Below, in pieces: positions 42,989 to 54,219 of a stretch of DNA of 64,000 bases (positions are counted from its first letter, which is position 1; each line of letters starts with the position of its first letter). Source of the stretch: Septoria linicola (taxonomy: Eukaryota > Ascomycota > Dothideomycetes > Mycosphaerellales > Mycosphaerellaceae); contig CP099423.1 of NCBI GenBank assembly GCA_024114885.1, forward strand, positions 1,426,001 to 1,490,000, read 5' to 3'. Both the position numbers and the translations under genes were made by a program. The notes beneath the pieces are model-generated. The model made no database searches and was not told where the DNA came from. It saw only the letters and a program-made list of their open reading frames with translations.

Positions 42989-44590
42989 CTTGAGTGTATT
43001 TTGAAGGTGATATACTCGCCATAGGTAAGTGAACACATCGACTATGAGCGAGCGATGCAAGTCTGCTCCTCGAAAAGCTAACGTCATGACAGCCCCACCC
43101 TGGCTCGGTCGAAAGGTCTATCTCTGTATGCACACGTCAAACCTTCGCCTGCGACTGGTATATGATAACTGTCATAGTCAATAGTTCGCCCAGATCAATC
43201 GATAGAATATGATCAGTGCTTGGAGCTCTTCGCTGCAATTTTGTGGCTGGATACGTAGTTCCGAGGAGATCACGATAGCTCCCTTCCGGAAATATGACCG
43301 TAGCTGCTATGTATAACGCGCTCTACGCAGACACGCAAGAGTGATAGGCCATCAGAGCCACATATGCTCTTCTCACGCCGTGGCCGGCGTCCATGAGAGT
43401 CGTGTGCTACCAGTTTTGGCTTCCTGGAGCCATCAATGCTCGAATACGGTAATGTGTGCTGCTTTGAACAGAGAAAGCACGGCCATCAGCAGTCGCTTGG
43501 TAAGAGAGCTCGCATTATGGTATACGAAGGGTGCGTTGAAGCACACTCACGCCAGATCCTCCAATGGAAACGACTGCGCGACGCGTTGTTCTGTCGTGAC
43601 AGACCGGCTCTTTCATTGTAAAGTTTGTAGTGAGAATCTTGACACGTCGAGCGAAAGCACAGAGATGGGTTTGAAGAATGTCCGGAGTAGAACATGTTCT
43701 GGTCGCCGCTGTTTTGCTGGTTCGTTCTGGCCAAGAGACCTGGTTCGAGTCAGCACCGGTTTCGGAGCACTCAATCTCTGTCTCTTCCAGACAATTTGCT
43801 GCCAGCACGTGACAATCTGAGCACAACAGCGAACATATCCGATCCGAAGGTTACTGGAATCACGCGCGATGAGCAGAAAGTCTGCACCTCGCACGTTTCT
43901 CGGTGTGCTCATCCGACTCCGACTGCACTGCGATCTTACATTACATTGTTGGGTGATTTGCCGCAATTACCGATGACTTCGTGGAGGCCAGTCAGCAGGG
44001 CAGAAGTCAAGACAGCATTTCCCTCAAACGCCCGGTTCCTCGCCGCCCACAATGAAATGATTTGTGAAGTACCACGGCAGAGTTGGCATCTGCAGTCCAT
44101 CGATTCGACGTGCGCCATGTCAGGCCAGGTTCCTTCGATCCGCTCAAGTGCGTGCCACTGTCGCAAAGTCCCGTGCGCCACGCCAGTCTTTGACTTTGAC
44201 CAATGACACCGCCTACATCGAGACCTCACATTTGGCTGAGGTCATGAACAATGCCCGGCCAGGCCTATGAGTACTCTATCAATGTGCGATCGATGCTGCT
44301 AAGCATGTGCGAACGAGCATTGAAGCACTCCCTAGACTGGATATTGCCGCCCTATGTGCACGCATGTCATCGGGCATGGCGTACATTTCGTGCATAGAAA
44401 CAACGCTTTTAAGCTTCGACTAGCACTTAGTCTTCTGGAGTGGTGTGGAGGCATCGAGATGTTTGGCACACTTCGTACCCATGGCCACTCCAGCAGTCCA
44501 GCGGCATCGCGCCAACTGTACCTGCCGCAAGCCTACTCTGCTTCACGGCGGTGCTTTTTGACCATGCGAGCGAAATAGCCGCCATCCATG
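42989..44590. other. Intergenic, nothing recognised
   Basis: 1.6 kb with only short, unconvincing frames on both strands. A GGTTCGAGTCA resembling a tRNA B-box occurs at about 43741 but no cloverleaf can be drawn. It includes the monooxygenase promoter. Confidence 0.45.
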
Positions 44591-44839
44591 TCACGGACGG
44601 CATCTGTGCTTGGCGTATATCCGTGTGAGGAGAAACCAACGGTAGACGGCCGTTGCACTGTAGAGTGCTTTTGCCGGGTCGTTCGCTGAAAGGTTAGCCA
44701 GCCTCGATCTCTTGAGGTCCAAGTTGGCGATGACATCGGCCACTGTCTTCGATAATAAAGCCTCCATACTTTCCCCAGCGCGCGATCGAGCATATTGAAG
44801 GCCAGCCATAACTACCACCAGATATTCACGCACAATCAT
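44591..44839 (-). CDS. Possible small ORF or gene fragment
   Basis: An 82-codon frame (…SMEALLSKTVADVIANLDLK, RSRLANLSANDPAKALYSA) has a helical, protein-like composition, then ends in KHRCRP. It may be one exon of a spliced gene or chance. No family recognised. Confidence 0.22.
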   Translation of the reverse strand: MIVREYLVVVMAGLQYARSRAGESMEALLSKTVADVIANLDLKRSRLANLSANDPAKALYSATAVYRWFLLTRIYAKHRCRP

Positions 44840-44907
44840 CTCTTCTAGTATTCAAAGCTCTGAGCTACCTTTACCATTGCAATATCGAGTTCTCTCTCAA
44901 GGACAGG

Positions 44908-45426
44908 ATGAACAACTTCGACAGCTCATCGGCAACGAACTGGATGCCAATGCATGGCCAGAAAGGGCTTGACCCAGATCAGCATCAGCAGACTTTAACG
45001 CTTTCGCCGCAACTGCTTTTCTTGAACCGACCAGCTACACCCAGCTTTGCGCACACGAGACAATCGCACGATGCCAAGCCGATGCAATGGGAGGATCCAT
45101 CTTACGAGCAATTCCGGCGGAAAAGCGTGGCTTCCAATGTATCGATGAGGTCTTCTGTACCCAGGCGGCACGACAGCGAATCTCCTGCAAGCTTCCTTTC
45201 AGAAAGCAAGGGCAGCCCAGCATCTTCATCCGGAGACAGCAATTCTTCAGTTTCGAGTCATATTTCAGACATCAGCGAAATGAGTGGAGCACCATTCTGT
45301 AGTTCATTCGCTGGCATTTTCGGCTTGACGACAGAGTGTTTGGCTTGTGGGTATCGGTACGACTCTGTGCACGAACTTGCAGACCATCAGAGGATGGTGC
45401 ATGGAATGGCAGACGTAGTCTTTTGA
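44908..45426 (+). CDS. Small protein with one C2H2-like zinc finger
   Basis: Single exon, 172 residues. The first ~140 residues are disordered and rich in S, Q, P and N, with SVPRRHDSESPASFLSES and a serine run. Near the end, CLACGYRYDSVHELADHQRMVHG fits a C2H2 finger (C-x2-C-x12-H-x4-H) and is followed by only seven residues. Such short fungal proteins are often called C2H2 domain proteins of unknown role, perhaps DNA-binding or adaptor. No paralogue nearby. Confidence is moderate because most of the chain is low-complexity. Confidence 0.6.
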   Translation: MNNFDSSSATNWMPMHGQKGLDPDQHQQTLTLSPQLLFLNRPATPSFAHTRQSHDAKPMQWEDPSYEQFRRKSVASNVSMRSSVPRRHDSESPASFLSESKGSPASSSGDSNSSVSSHISDISEMSGAPFCSSFAGIFGLTTECLACGYRYDSVHELADHQRMVHGMADVVF

Positions 45427-46347
45427 TATTCGCTGAAGCTATGATCCTCGGTTGAGCTCGGCTACGGCTACTGAAGGCAAGGAGATGAAGGTTGAAGCCT
45501 GTATACTCTACCGCGCGTGCATTGCAGAGATACCCAGTTCTGTTTAGAAAGTCACAAGGCTGTATAGTGATGGCATGTGAGGGCGCTTGGGTAGGGAATT
45601 ATTGTTTGAGCGGATGACTCTGAGCGAAGCACGAGATACGAACATCACAAGATCGACCAGATGGGGCTGTTTGCTGCCAGACACACATGAGGCCTTTGCC
45701 CGAAAAGCTCCTGACCCCCAACCTTTCTTGCAAAGACACGACACTGTGCTTGCCATCGTTTTGCACTATTTCGAGATGCACATTTCTCGAACACGTAATG
45801 CTGTACCTAGTAGCCATATGTTGGCTAAGCTTGATGGATTGTGGAACCTCGGCACGAAAATGTCGATCGTAAGGACCATACTGTGGCAGAACGGCCTTCA
45901 TGCCGCTTTGGACAAGTCTGTACGGTGCTCACCGCGGCCCATCGAGAACTTGCCTCCCGCCTCCACATCTATGGACTGGTTCGCATCCCGATCCAGGCTC
46001 AGAAGCGATCATAGCTTCTAGTATGCGCTATTGGAATTGAGACGATGTGCGATTTGCAAAAGTTGCAGGAGCTCACGCGTTCACATGCTCGGCAGCCGCA
46101 GTCCCGTACATTCAGTACGTCCGTCCGTACCTTGGCCTGAATCGCATCTAGACCTTACCTCATTCGTTCCCTGTCTAGCTGGTAGTCTTCACTTGCGAGG
46201 TGATCTAATACAGCTCGTTCAGCTGGTACGAGCCGTAACCGCCCTGAATCATCCGTTCAATATCTGGGTAAGGACTACAAGACAGCCATCTCTGCCTAGC
46301 TGGTCCAGCCACATCAGTGTGTGAATACCACAACAACGAACGCCATC
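45427..46347. other. Intergenic; one doubtful open frame
   Basis: 921 bp before the carboxylesterase. A 144-codon plus frame at 45587-46021 (…VLAIVLHYFEMHISRTRNA) is open but has no recognisable features, so it is not called as a gene. The last 300 bp form the esterase promoter. Confidence 0.45.
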
Positions 46348-48399
46348 ATGTTCAAGGCTCTCCTTCTGCCTCTGCTCTCAGCAGCGGTCCTAGCAGCACC
46401 TCTGGACGAACGTCAAGCTGGACCGTCTGTCACCATCTCGAATGGTACACTCATCGGCTCGTCGTCCCAAGGAGTTGACAGTTTCAAGGGCATTCCCTTC
46501 GCTCAGCCACCCGTAGGCGACCTTCGTCTGCGAGCACCACGACCACTCACCCAAGGGTTTGGCACTCGACAGGCGACACAATCCGGCAGGGCTTGCCCTC
46601 AGTTCATGACCAATGTCAACACAGGGGTTCTGCCCGCAGACGCATTGGGAAGGTTGTTGAACACTCCTTTCTTGCAACGCGCCCAAAACGCTGGCGAAGA
46701 TTGCTTGACTATTGATGTCCAGCGACCATCGACTGCTACTGCCAGTTCAAAACTTCCTGTCCTGTAAGTGATGCCGCGGTGTCGAAGCATCCCAATGTTG
46801 ACCTTGTCTCTCCGCCTGCCGTGTCGATACTCTGGCACTTTGTGCTCCCCTCATGATGACTAGAACATTGGAATATGTTGAGACAGCGCTGACCTTTGCG
46901 CGATAGGTTCTGGGTACGTAGAACGCCTGTCAGCAGGCATATTTCCTCAATCGAGTGTCTCTGCCTGTCACCCCGACCCCATGGCTCCTGATGCTTCTCC
47001 CGAGATAGCAATCATACCGAGACACACGAGACGCTGTCAAGGCACCGCTGACAATTTTAGGTGTATGGTGGCGGATTTGAGTTTGGAAGCAACGGGCAGT
47101 ACGATGGGAGCAGCATCGTTCGCAAGTCGATCAGCTTGAAAGAGCCTGTCATCTACGTGGCTGTCAACTATCGCGTATCTGGCTTCGGCTTCTTAGGAGG
47201 CAATGACCTCGCTGCAGAGGGCGGTAACACAAATCTGGGCCTTCGCGATCAAAGGCTCGGTCTGCAGTGGGTCCAGGTACGCTTGAGGTCAGCCCAGTAA
47301 CACTTGATGCCAAATTAACAGTTTACAGGACAACATTGCCAAGTTTGGTGGCGATCCAGCTAAAGTCACCATCTGGGGTGAGTCTGCTGGAGCTATTTCT
47401 GTCCTCGATCAGACAATCATCAATGGAGGCGACAACACTTACAATGGCAAGCCTTTGTTCCGTGCCGCAATCATGAACTCTGGTAGCATCATCCCAGCGG
47501 CTCCTGTCACCGGTGTCAAGTCGAATGCAGTGTACAACACTGTTGTCCAGCAGGCTGGATGCTCCTCAGCGGCCAACAGACTTGCTTGCCTCCGAGCTCT
47601 GCCCTACGAGGCATTCCTCAACGCGGTCAACTCGGTGCCATCGATCTTCTCCTACCAGAGTGTCGATCTTGCCTATCTGCCGCGACCGGACTCTTCCGAC
47701 AACTTCTTTGCCCAGTCTCCTGAAATTGCTGTCAACACGAACCGCTTCGCTCGCGTACCCATTATCGTCGGAGACCAGGAGGACGAAGGCACCCTTTTCT
47801 CGCTCGTGCAGGTCAATGTAACCACCAACGCAGACGTGACGACTTACGTCAGCGACTACTTCCGTCCAAACAACCCCAACGCAGTCCGCGACACTCAGGA
47901 TCTCCTCAGCAACTACCCAAATCAGCCTCTGATTGGACAACCAGGGGGCTCACCTTTCAACACCGGCCCACTGAACAGCATCACTCCTCAGTTCAAGCGC
48001 CTTGCGGCTGTGCTCGGCGACATCACTTTCACCCTCACCCGCCGCGTCTATCTGTCCACGATCCAGCCAAAGGGCATCAAGACATGGACCTACCTCTCAT
48101 CATACCTCTACGGCACTCCTGTTCTGGGCACGTTTCATGCCTCAGACATCATCTTCTCTTTCGGACTCCTCGGCGATCAGAACCCAATCACCAACTCGAT
48201 TCAGACGTACTATTTGTCTTTCGTCAACCATCTCGACCCCAACGCCGCCAAGGGCAGCCAGATCCAGTGGCCAGAGTGGACACCTTCTTCGCGAAGCATG
48301 CTCAATCTTGAAGCGGCGAGCAACAAGATTATCAAGGATGACTTCAGAGAGGCTGCCAGCCAGGATCTGTTGAGGAGCCAGAGCGAATTCATCATCTAA
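46348..48399 (+). CDS. Secreted type-B carboxylesterase/lipase, intact, with a 7-nt exon
   Basis: Exons 46348-46763, 46907-46913, 47061-47276 and 47329-48399 give 569 residues in phase. Signal peptide [18 protein letters not shown]. Landmarks: [45 protein letters not shown] (oxyanion-hole loop), [36 protein letters not shown] (catalytic Ser about 232) and [11 protein letters not shown] (catalytic His about 483). The residues F-W lie on a 7-nt exon flanked by introns of 143 and 147 nt, longer than usual here. Skipping the exon breaks the frame. The family hydrolyses lipid or ester substrates outside the cell. It is a distant relative of the decayed gene at 9008-10717. ATG 46348 is chosen because it starts the signal peptide. 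Confidence 0.92.
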
Positions 48400-48701
48400 T
48401 GTAGTTTGAATGAACAGACGGTCAAATGTTTAGAATATCGCTATTACCCTCAACACAAAAGCGAAATCATCGGAGAACGTCTTTTTGCAGTTCATAGTAC
48501 AATTTAGACACTATTTGAGACTGTGATATGTACTGTGATCCCGTAACGTGTAATGTTCACCAGCGCCTTGCAGGCCATGCCAAGTATACTATTTCCAAAA
48601 AGAAAGACCATCAAGAAGCTGTGGGTGGTAATACCGAGCTGTGTCTCGTCACTCATCCCATCGTGCTCTCGTGTTCCTGTTAAATATTTGAGTGCAGCCG
48701 A

Positions 48702-50444
48702 TTACAGTTCGCGCTCAGCACGGAACTTGTCGACCACGGTGTAGTCCAGTGTAGGGTGATCCTTGCGTGGCTTGTAGTGCTCCTTGACGAGCTGGCCAAG
48801 ACGCTTCTCCATGATATCACGTCCCTCCTTGGTGTGCCAGACGTAGTGTGGTGCCTTGTTGACAATGTCCCATGACAGTAGCTTGCCCGTGATATTGGTA
48901 AGATCACGTTGCTTCGATGCCCAAGTGTCATCAAGACGGACATGAATGCCCGATGAGATGACCACAAGTGGAGTGTCCTCGGCTTGGATTGTGCGAGCAG
49001 AAGAGATTTCTTGTCGAGAGAATGAGTTGGCTACCAGGTTCTCCTGTAGCTTGGCCTTGATGAACTTGCCACCAGTGAACGCGGACTTTCCATATACGCG
49101 ATCGTCTCTGGTCTGGCCGCCGAAGATGGCTCCGAAGATACGTCGAAGGCCGAGAGGGCTGATGACGCCCCAGCCCCAGATGTAGAATCCTGTCGTAGGT
49201 GAAGCGAGCTGAGAGAGAAGGTCCTCGTGTAGAGCATCGACCAACATTATGCCAACTACCTCGCGGAAGTTCCTCGCGCTGAAGATGCGAGACACGATGC
49301 TACCGTACCCGGAAGATACCAAGATCCATGGTCCCTCTTCTCCTTGTCTAGCGAGCGCTTCAGCGAGGTTATCTGCGGACATTCCTGCGCTATGTGGCGA
49401 TGGTGCATTGTCCGACCACGCATAGCCTGGGCGGTCCCAATAGCAGTAGCGGTCGATTGTGCCGTTCTTGTAGGCATTGTATGCCCAGTGCTCGAAGTCG
49501 TACTCAACAGGATCTTCACCAGATTCAATCAACACGGTCGGAGTATTGTTGCCGTGCTTATCGGTCGTCTTATTTCCAACACACGCGAAGTGCACATCGT
49601 ACTTGCCGTCATCCACACGGATGCGCTCACCATCGAAGGCAAGCCCAGCGTCCAGGCTGCGAATGGTCAAGGTTGCGGTCATCAAGATCGTGATGAGGAC
49701 GAAGATGATCAGGATAGTGGTGGACGCGAAGACAGCGAGCCACTCCTGGAGTGTTCGACGTGACTCTGGACGACCAGTCAAACGCTCCTCCTCTTCGCGC
49801 TTGGCCCAAGCTACCACACGATCAGTGGAGATGCACCAAGCTGCCATGAGTGTAACCCAAGCAACACTCGCAATGCCTGGCGCTCCCTCTTCAGCTCGAA
49901 GCCTCGTGACAGAGACGATGATGATGAGATTGACAAGCAGTAAAAAGCCAAGCACACCCTGTGTGACTCGCATAGCCAGACTTGGTGCAGAGAAAAATAA
50001 GAGCGAGTTCAAAAGAATGCCTGCCGCCAGGGTCGTGTAGGAGAAGTCAAAGAAGCCCGAACCACGAGTGTGCAGTCCTGGTGGAGATACGAAGATGCTG
50101 ACCAGGAGCAGCACCCACCACAGGAAGGTGAGCACTAAGAAGAGGACTGTGAGATATCTCATGAACCGGACAGTCCAGAGATTGTATGGTGATACCTTTT
50201 CAAGTTAGCAATTTACCCTCACAGCAACAATTAGACCACTTACCGCCGGATCATCAGGATCGAGGTAGCCATCTGCGTGTGGCGGCCGTCTGTTGTCTGC
50301 TGGCAACAGCCTATCTCTCTCGTTTGGTTCTCTCATGGTGTCCTCGTCTTCGAAGTCTCGTCGGCTGTGAGGACGACTGTTTCCTTCACCGTTCTCCTGT
50401 TGCTCTCGGTCGTCGTCTTTCTTCTTCGAGCCCCACAGCGACAT
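48702..50444 (-). CDS. Multi-pass membrane protein with C-terminal alpha/beta-hydrolase-like domain
   Basis: Two exons: 50444-50244 and 50195-48702, with a 48-nt intron (GTAAGT...GCTAAC...AAAAG); 564 residues. A charged, disordered N-terminus (KKKDDDREQQENGEGN…) precedes about five hydrophobic helices: YLTVLFLVLTFLWWVLLLVS, LAAGILLNSLLFFSA, VTQGVLGFLLLVNLIIIVS, ASVAWVTLMAAW and ASTTILIIFVLITILM. The lumenal-looking domain contains VLIESGEDPVEYDFEHWA, YCYWDRPGYAWSDNA, WILVSSGYGSIVSRIFSA and VVGIMLVDALHEDLL, reminiscent of an alpha/beta-hydrolase in which the elbow reads S-G-Y-G-S. The classical G-x-S-x-G is altered, so activity is uncertain. I recall similar uncharacterised fungal 'integral membrane hydrolase' proteins but no studied member. 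Confidence 0.82.
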
Positions 50445-51172
50445 AATCGAGCGACTTGCTCCTTGCTCTTTCGGCTATCACACCACCTCCTCACGTCACA
50501 GCTAATGCTAATGCACGGAAAAGCGAGAAGATAGTGTGCGAGGCGGAGGAGAAAGTAGCTGCCTACCTGAAGCTCTTGTAGTACACCAAGGTTGCAGAAA
50601 GACTATCCAAAGCTACTTTGCTCGCGGAGGCTGGCAGCGCGCATCAAGGACTCGTCACTGCGTCATTGCCGCAGCTGTGGCTTTGTGGCACGAGCTCTGA
50701 GTCCAGATCGGTGGCGCTAACTAGGACAAAGTTCAAGACCAGAACAAGGCAGCGCGATCAAAAGCTTTGCGCTGCTGCTGTTCCATCCTGTGCCGGACAG
50801 CTGCATGCTTGTTGGCTTGCTCGATGGCTCACAGCTGACCACAGAAGCAATGCAGAGTCAGAAGCAAAGGTGTGAAGAAGGGATGCCGAGAAGGTCTAGA
50901 CTGAAGTGGAGCTAGCGCTCTGATGCCAAGATGTGGCATCGGCCTGAACAATATCGCGACTTCACTCAGGAATTGCCTCCGGTCATGTAGAGAATACATG
51001 CATGCTATCCTTGCTGCTGAGCGGCCACGCCGAATACACGGACATGTGAGAGACGGATTACCATCACGGCGCAACCATTTCTCTTCCTAGGCCTGTCGCT
51101 TTCATGAACGACACGACATTCCTTGCAGCTTGATTGTGGCACACTTATAGCTACCCATAGCTCATCGTCACC
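50445..51172. other. Intergenic, divergent 5' region
   Basis: 728 bp between the divergent membrane-hydrolase gene and PPE1. No coding character. Both promoters lie here. Confidence 0.5.
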
Positions 51173-52360
51173 ATGTCGGATTTGTTCAGACAGAAGTTGT
51201 CGAGCACAAATCAATCGACACAGCCTCTACAGCCTCCTGCTCGGCCTAGACCGAGTCCTATCGCCACACCGGCGATCGGCTCCATTTCTTTGAGTGACGA
51301 TAGTGCATCAGACTCCTCAGCTTCATCGACAGCTAGCGTGGCAACAGTACGACCCTCATCACGGGAACAAGCAGCTCCTCCTACGCATTGGTCACAGTAC
51401 TTTGAGCAGGAGCTGTACCTTGATCACAAGACTACAACCCAGCAATGTCGGTATCACGCCTACTTGACGCCTCCCACTGATCACAAGAAGGGGCCTCTGC
51501 TCATCTGCCATCACGGTGCAGGAGCATCAGCTCTATCGTTTGCAAATTTTGCTCAAGAACTTCGCAAGAATTTACCAGCAGCTGGCGTCCTTTCTCTGTC
51601 CGCTCGTGGTCATGGCTCAAATGTCATCGACATCAGCACCGGCACTGAAATGCACGACTTTTCCTTGTCAGCTCTTGTTGAAGACGCCATAACGATCATC
51701 AACTTGGCCGCCACTCAACAAGGCTGGTCCATGCTCCCACCGACAATCCTTCTGGGGCATAGCTTGGGAGGAGCAATTGTAACAACAATTGCGAACGAGC
51801 ACTTCCAGGCATTCGGCTCAAACTTGATTGGATACGGGGTGCTTGATGTAGTCGAAGGTTCTGCTATCGAAGCTTTGTCGCACATGACCACATACATCGC
51901 ATCGCGACCCAGCACTTTCAACAACGTCGAAGAAGCTACCGCTTGGCACATCCGTTCACGAACGATACGAGACCAACATAGTGCTGAGGCATCAGTCCCT
52001 TCCCTGCTCATTCCTTCGCCATCTGGCAATGGAAAGCTTGTCTGGCGCACCAATCTATCAGCCACGCAACCTTGGTGGGAAGAATGGTTCAAAGGCATGT
52101 CGGCCAAGTTCCTGACAGGACGAGGAGCAAAGCTTCTGATCCTGGCTGGCACAGATCGACTGGACAAAGAGCTCATGATAGGACAGATGCAAGGCAAGTT
52201 CCAGTTAGTGGTGATCCCCGAAGCTGGGCATTTCGTGCAAGAGGACGTTCCGGAGAAGACTGCAAATCTCCTTGTTGAGTTCTTCAAGAGGAATGATCGG
52301 AGTGCTATGGTGCTGCCGCCGAAGGTGAGCGACCTTCTTGCTCAAGGGAAGAAGGTCTGA
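51173..52360 (+). CDS. PPE1: Protein phosphatase methylesterase 1 (PPE1/PME-1)
   Basis: Single exon, 395 residues. The N-terminus SDLFRQKLSS is the usual fungal Ppe1 start, followed by an S/P-rich stretch and WSQYFEQELYLDHKT. The hydrolase core has LLICHHGAGASALSFANFA (oxyanion region), LSLSARGHG, ILLGHSLGGAIV with catalytic Ser about 197, LILAGTDRLDKELMIGQMQG and GHFVQEDVPEKTA with catalytic His about 353. The enzyme removes the methyl ester from the C-terminal Leu of the PP2A catalytic subunit and can inactivate PP2A. Metazoan PME-1 has GHSMGG; here the Met is Leu. No intron, no targeting signal. Confidence 0.95.
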   Translation: MSDLFRQKLSSTNQSTQPLQPPARPRPSPIATPAIGSISLSDDSASDSSASSTASVATVRPSSREQAAPPTHWSQYFEQELYLDHKTTTQQCRYHAYLTPPTDHKKGPLLICHHGAGASALSFANFAQELRKNLPAAGVLSLSARGHGSNVIDISTGTEMHDFSLSALVEDAITIINLAATQQGWSMLPPTILLGHSLGGAIVTTIANEHFQAFGSNLIGYGVLDVVEGSAIEALSHMTTYIASRPSTFNNVEEATAWHIRSRTIRDQHSAEASVPSLLIPSPSGNGKLVWRTNLSATQPWWEEWFKGMSAKFLTGRGAKLLILAGTDRLDKELMIGQMQGKFQLVVIPEAGHFVQEDVPEKTANLLVEFFKRNDRSAMVLPPKVSDLLAQGKKV

Positions 52361-52823
52361 AGATGTGCATACTTCTGTCGACGAGCTACTTTGACGTCCT
52401 GCCAAGGTTAGCGCTGGCTCACTTCGCTTCCTTCTCGGCACTTTGTGCTCCTCACAGCATCATGGACGTGTGAGCAGCCTCGATCGAGCATGCCGAGCAG
52501 GCGGAAAATTGGAAAGCGACTAAATGATCAATGTCAGCTTCACCAAAGCGCCATAGCATGCCATCGCAGCAAGACAACGTTTGTCCCAGTGATGACGATG
52601 AGGAACAGCCCAGAGACAAAAGATGTGTTACATCGAGCCGTCTTTCGTTTTATACATTGATCATAGGCCGTGAAGCGAAACGCTCTATATAAACGCCAGA
52701 AGGGTAACATAAAGTCTGTACAAAGAAGATCGCATGAGCAAGCTCCCGCAGCATCACAACTTGGGCAAGCGCCCTGTGACAAGTGCACCAGCACTCCTGG
52801 ATCGGGAAACACGATGAAAACAA
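52361..52823. other. Intergenic, convergent 3' region
   Basis: 463 bp between the 3' ends of PPE1 (+) and the cysteine-rich secreted protein (-). Nothing else seen. Confidence 0.5.
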
Positions 52824-53313
52824 TCACGAGCAATCGCAATATGGCTCTTTGTCACATAGAAAGCTGCACGATCAGTCAGCACTTGGTCAACCATAGCAGT
52901 GAAAAGAGTCGCACTTACCACATAACATCGTTCTCTCGACATCCACCTTGCCATCTACACAGTGCGCAAGCAGTCTCATCGCATGTTTCAGGCTTGCGTC
53001 TCGGCTGCTGAAGCGGAGGACCTTTCACTACAACGCCGTGTTCGGGCAGAACAGTGTAGTATGGCACGGGCGCGAAGACTTTGGTAGGAGTCCTTGTGGC
53101 CGTCTTTGTTCGAAACTCAAACTCATATCGTGTCTTCGTAACGGTGTAGTGAATTGTGACGGTTTCTGTAGGCTCTGGTTCCAACACCAGCGTGTCGCCA
53201 ATGGGGATCTGGTTGCCGTAGTTGTAGCGTGGCGAGCGAGGTGATGCGCAGGCTACTTGTGTGGAGATTGTGAGGAGCGCAAGGAGGCTTGTTGTCAGAA
53301 ATGTGAAGAGCAT
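52824..53313 (-). CDS. Small cysteine-rich secreted protein (effector-like)
   Basis: Two exons: 53313-52919 and 52863-52824, joined over a 55-nt intron (GTAAGT...CTGACTGATCGTGCAG); 144 residues. A signal peptide (MLFTFLTTSLLALLTI..., cleavage likely near residue 23) leads to a ~90-residue stretch rich in T, V, P and Y (LVLEPEPTETVTIHYTVTK). The last ~35 residues hold eight Cys: CDETACALCRWQGGC, then MCFLCDKEPYCDCS. The second exon, only 40 nt, supplies or completes four of them. Small size, secretion signal and an even number of clustered cysteines fit apoplastic effectors or small wall proteins. No named family is recognised. Start at 53313 is chosen for the signal peptide; the frame is open further upstream. 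Confidence 0.78.
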
Positions 53314-54219
53314 TTTGCTGAATGTGTGGTAGAGAGTGACTGGAGGTGAGACTTGGTGGTTACACAGCAGAGTGGTTCGCTGGTGAGAGAGTGGATGAAA
53401 CGAGAACGGTACCATAATGGGTGCCATTGGGGCAAGTTATATCGCCAATGCCATGGGCAAGATGAAACGCTTGCCGCTGCTGTGCCTACGGCAAGCATGA
53501 GGTACTATGGAGAGATGGAACATGTCTGTCGGCAGATCTGCTGAGCTTACCTGGGTTAGCAATGCATTGTCGTGATATGACAGGCAGAGGAAAAGTACAG
53601 TGGAGAGCATCTAGCATAGCCCTGCAGAATACTTGCAGAAGTGTTGCCGAAGATAAGAGTAGTCTACGTGGGAAGCGCTGCTGCGCCGCTCGAGGACAGG
53701 CTGCACATGAAGTCGGCAGAGGCGATGTTGGTAAATCCTGCTGTCGGCAGACTACAATCGTTGTGCAAGCGCTCAGATGCAGTGTGAGGGTGGAGTGCAT
53801 ATAAAGTCGCTACTGGGGTCCATGTTGGTGGAGCTGTGTTGGACAGTTCGGCATTCGTCTCCAAGCACTCTCAGCGGCACAGCAGCGCGTAAAAAGTCGA
53901 GCTACGACTCAGTTGCATTTCTACAAGAATGACACTTCTTGACTGAAATCAAAGCGATGACGATAGCAGTCTTCCACAATGGCAGTCGTAACAAGCCGCC
54001 TTCCATAGGGCGGAGTCGTGTTATCGAGAAAAGGACGATGGTGTTGTTGGATTGTTCGTTGGTGGTGGTCGAAGGTGATCCCCACTTTTACGGCTTGGTC
54101 CGCTCGCAAGACTTGGCACACACTTTCTGAATCCTCGATCGGTCTGGCTTTGATCTTGACTTCTGCACGCCCAACGACACACCCTTCTCCTCGACAACCA
54201 CCTCACAAACACCACCAAA
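53314..54219. other. Intergenic, divergent 5' region
   Basis: 906 bp between the cysteine-rich gene and RPS17. No gene supported. The CA-rich leader just before ATG 54220 (CCTCACAAACACCACCAAA) is typical of strongly expressed fungal genes. Confidence 0.5.

Noticed and set aside
43735..43765. GGTTCGAGTCA resembling a tRNA B-box
   Set aside because: No A-box at proper spacing and no cloverleaf can be folded; likely chance.
45587..46021. 144-codon plus frame before the carboxylesterase
   Set aside because: Contains some protein-like pieces but no family, no signal peptide, and a comparable overlapping frame on the opposite strand.
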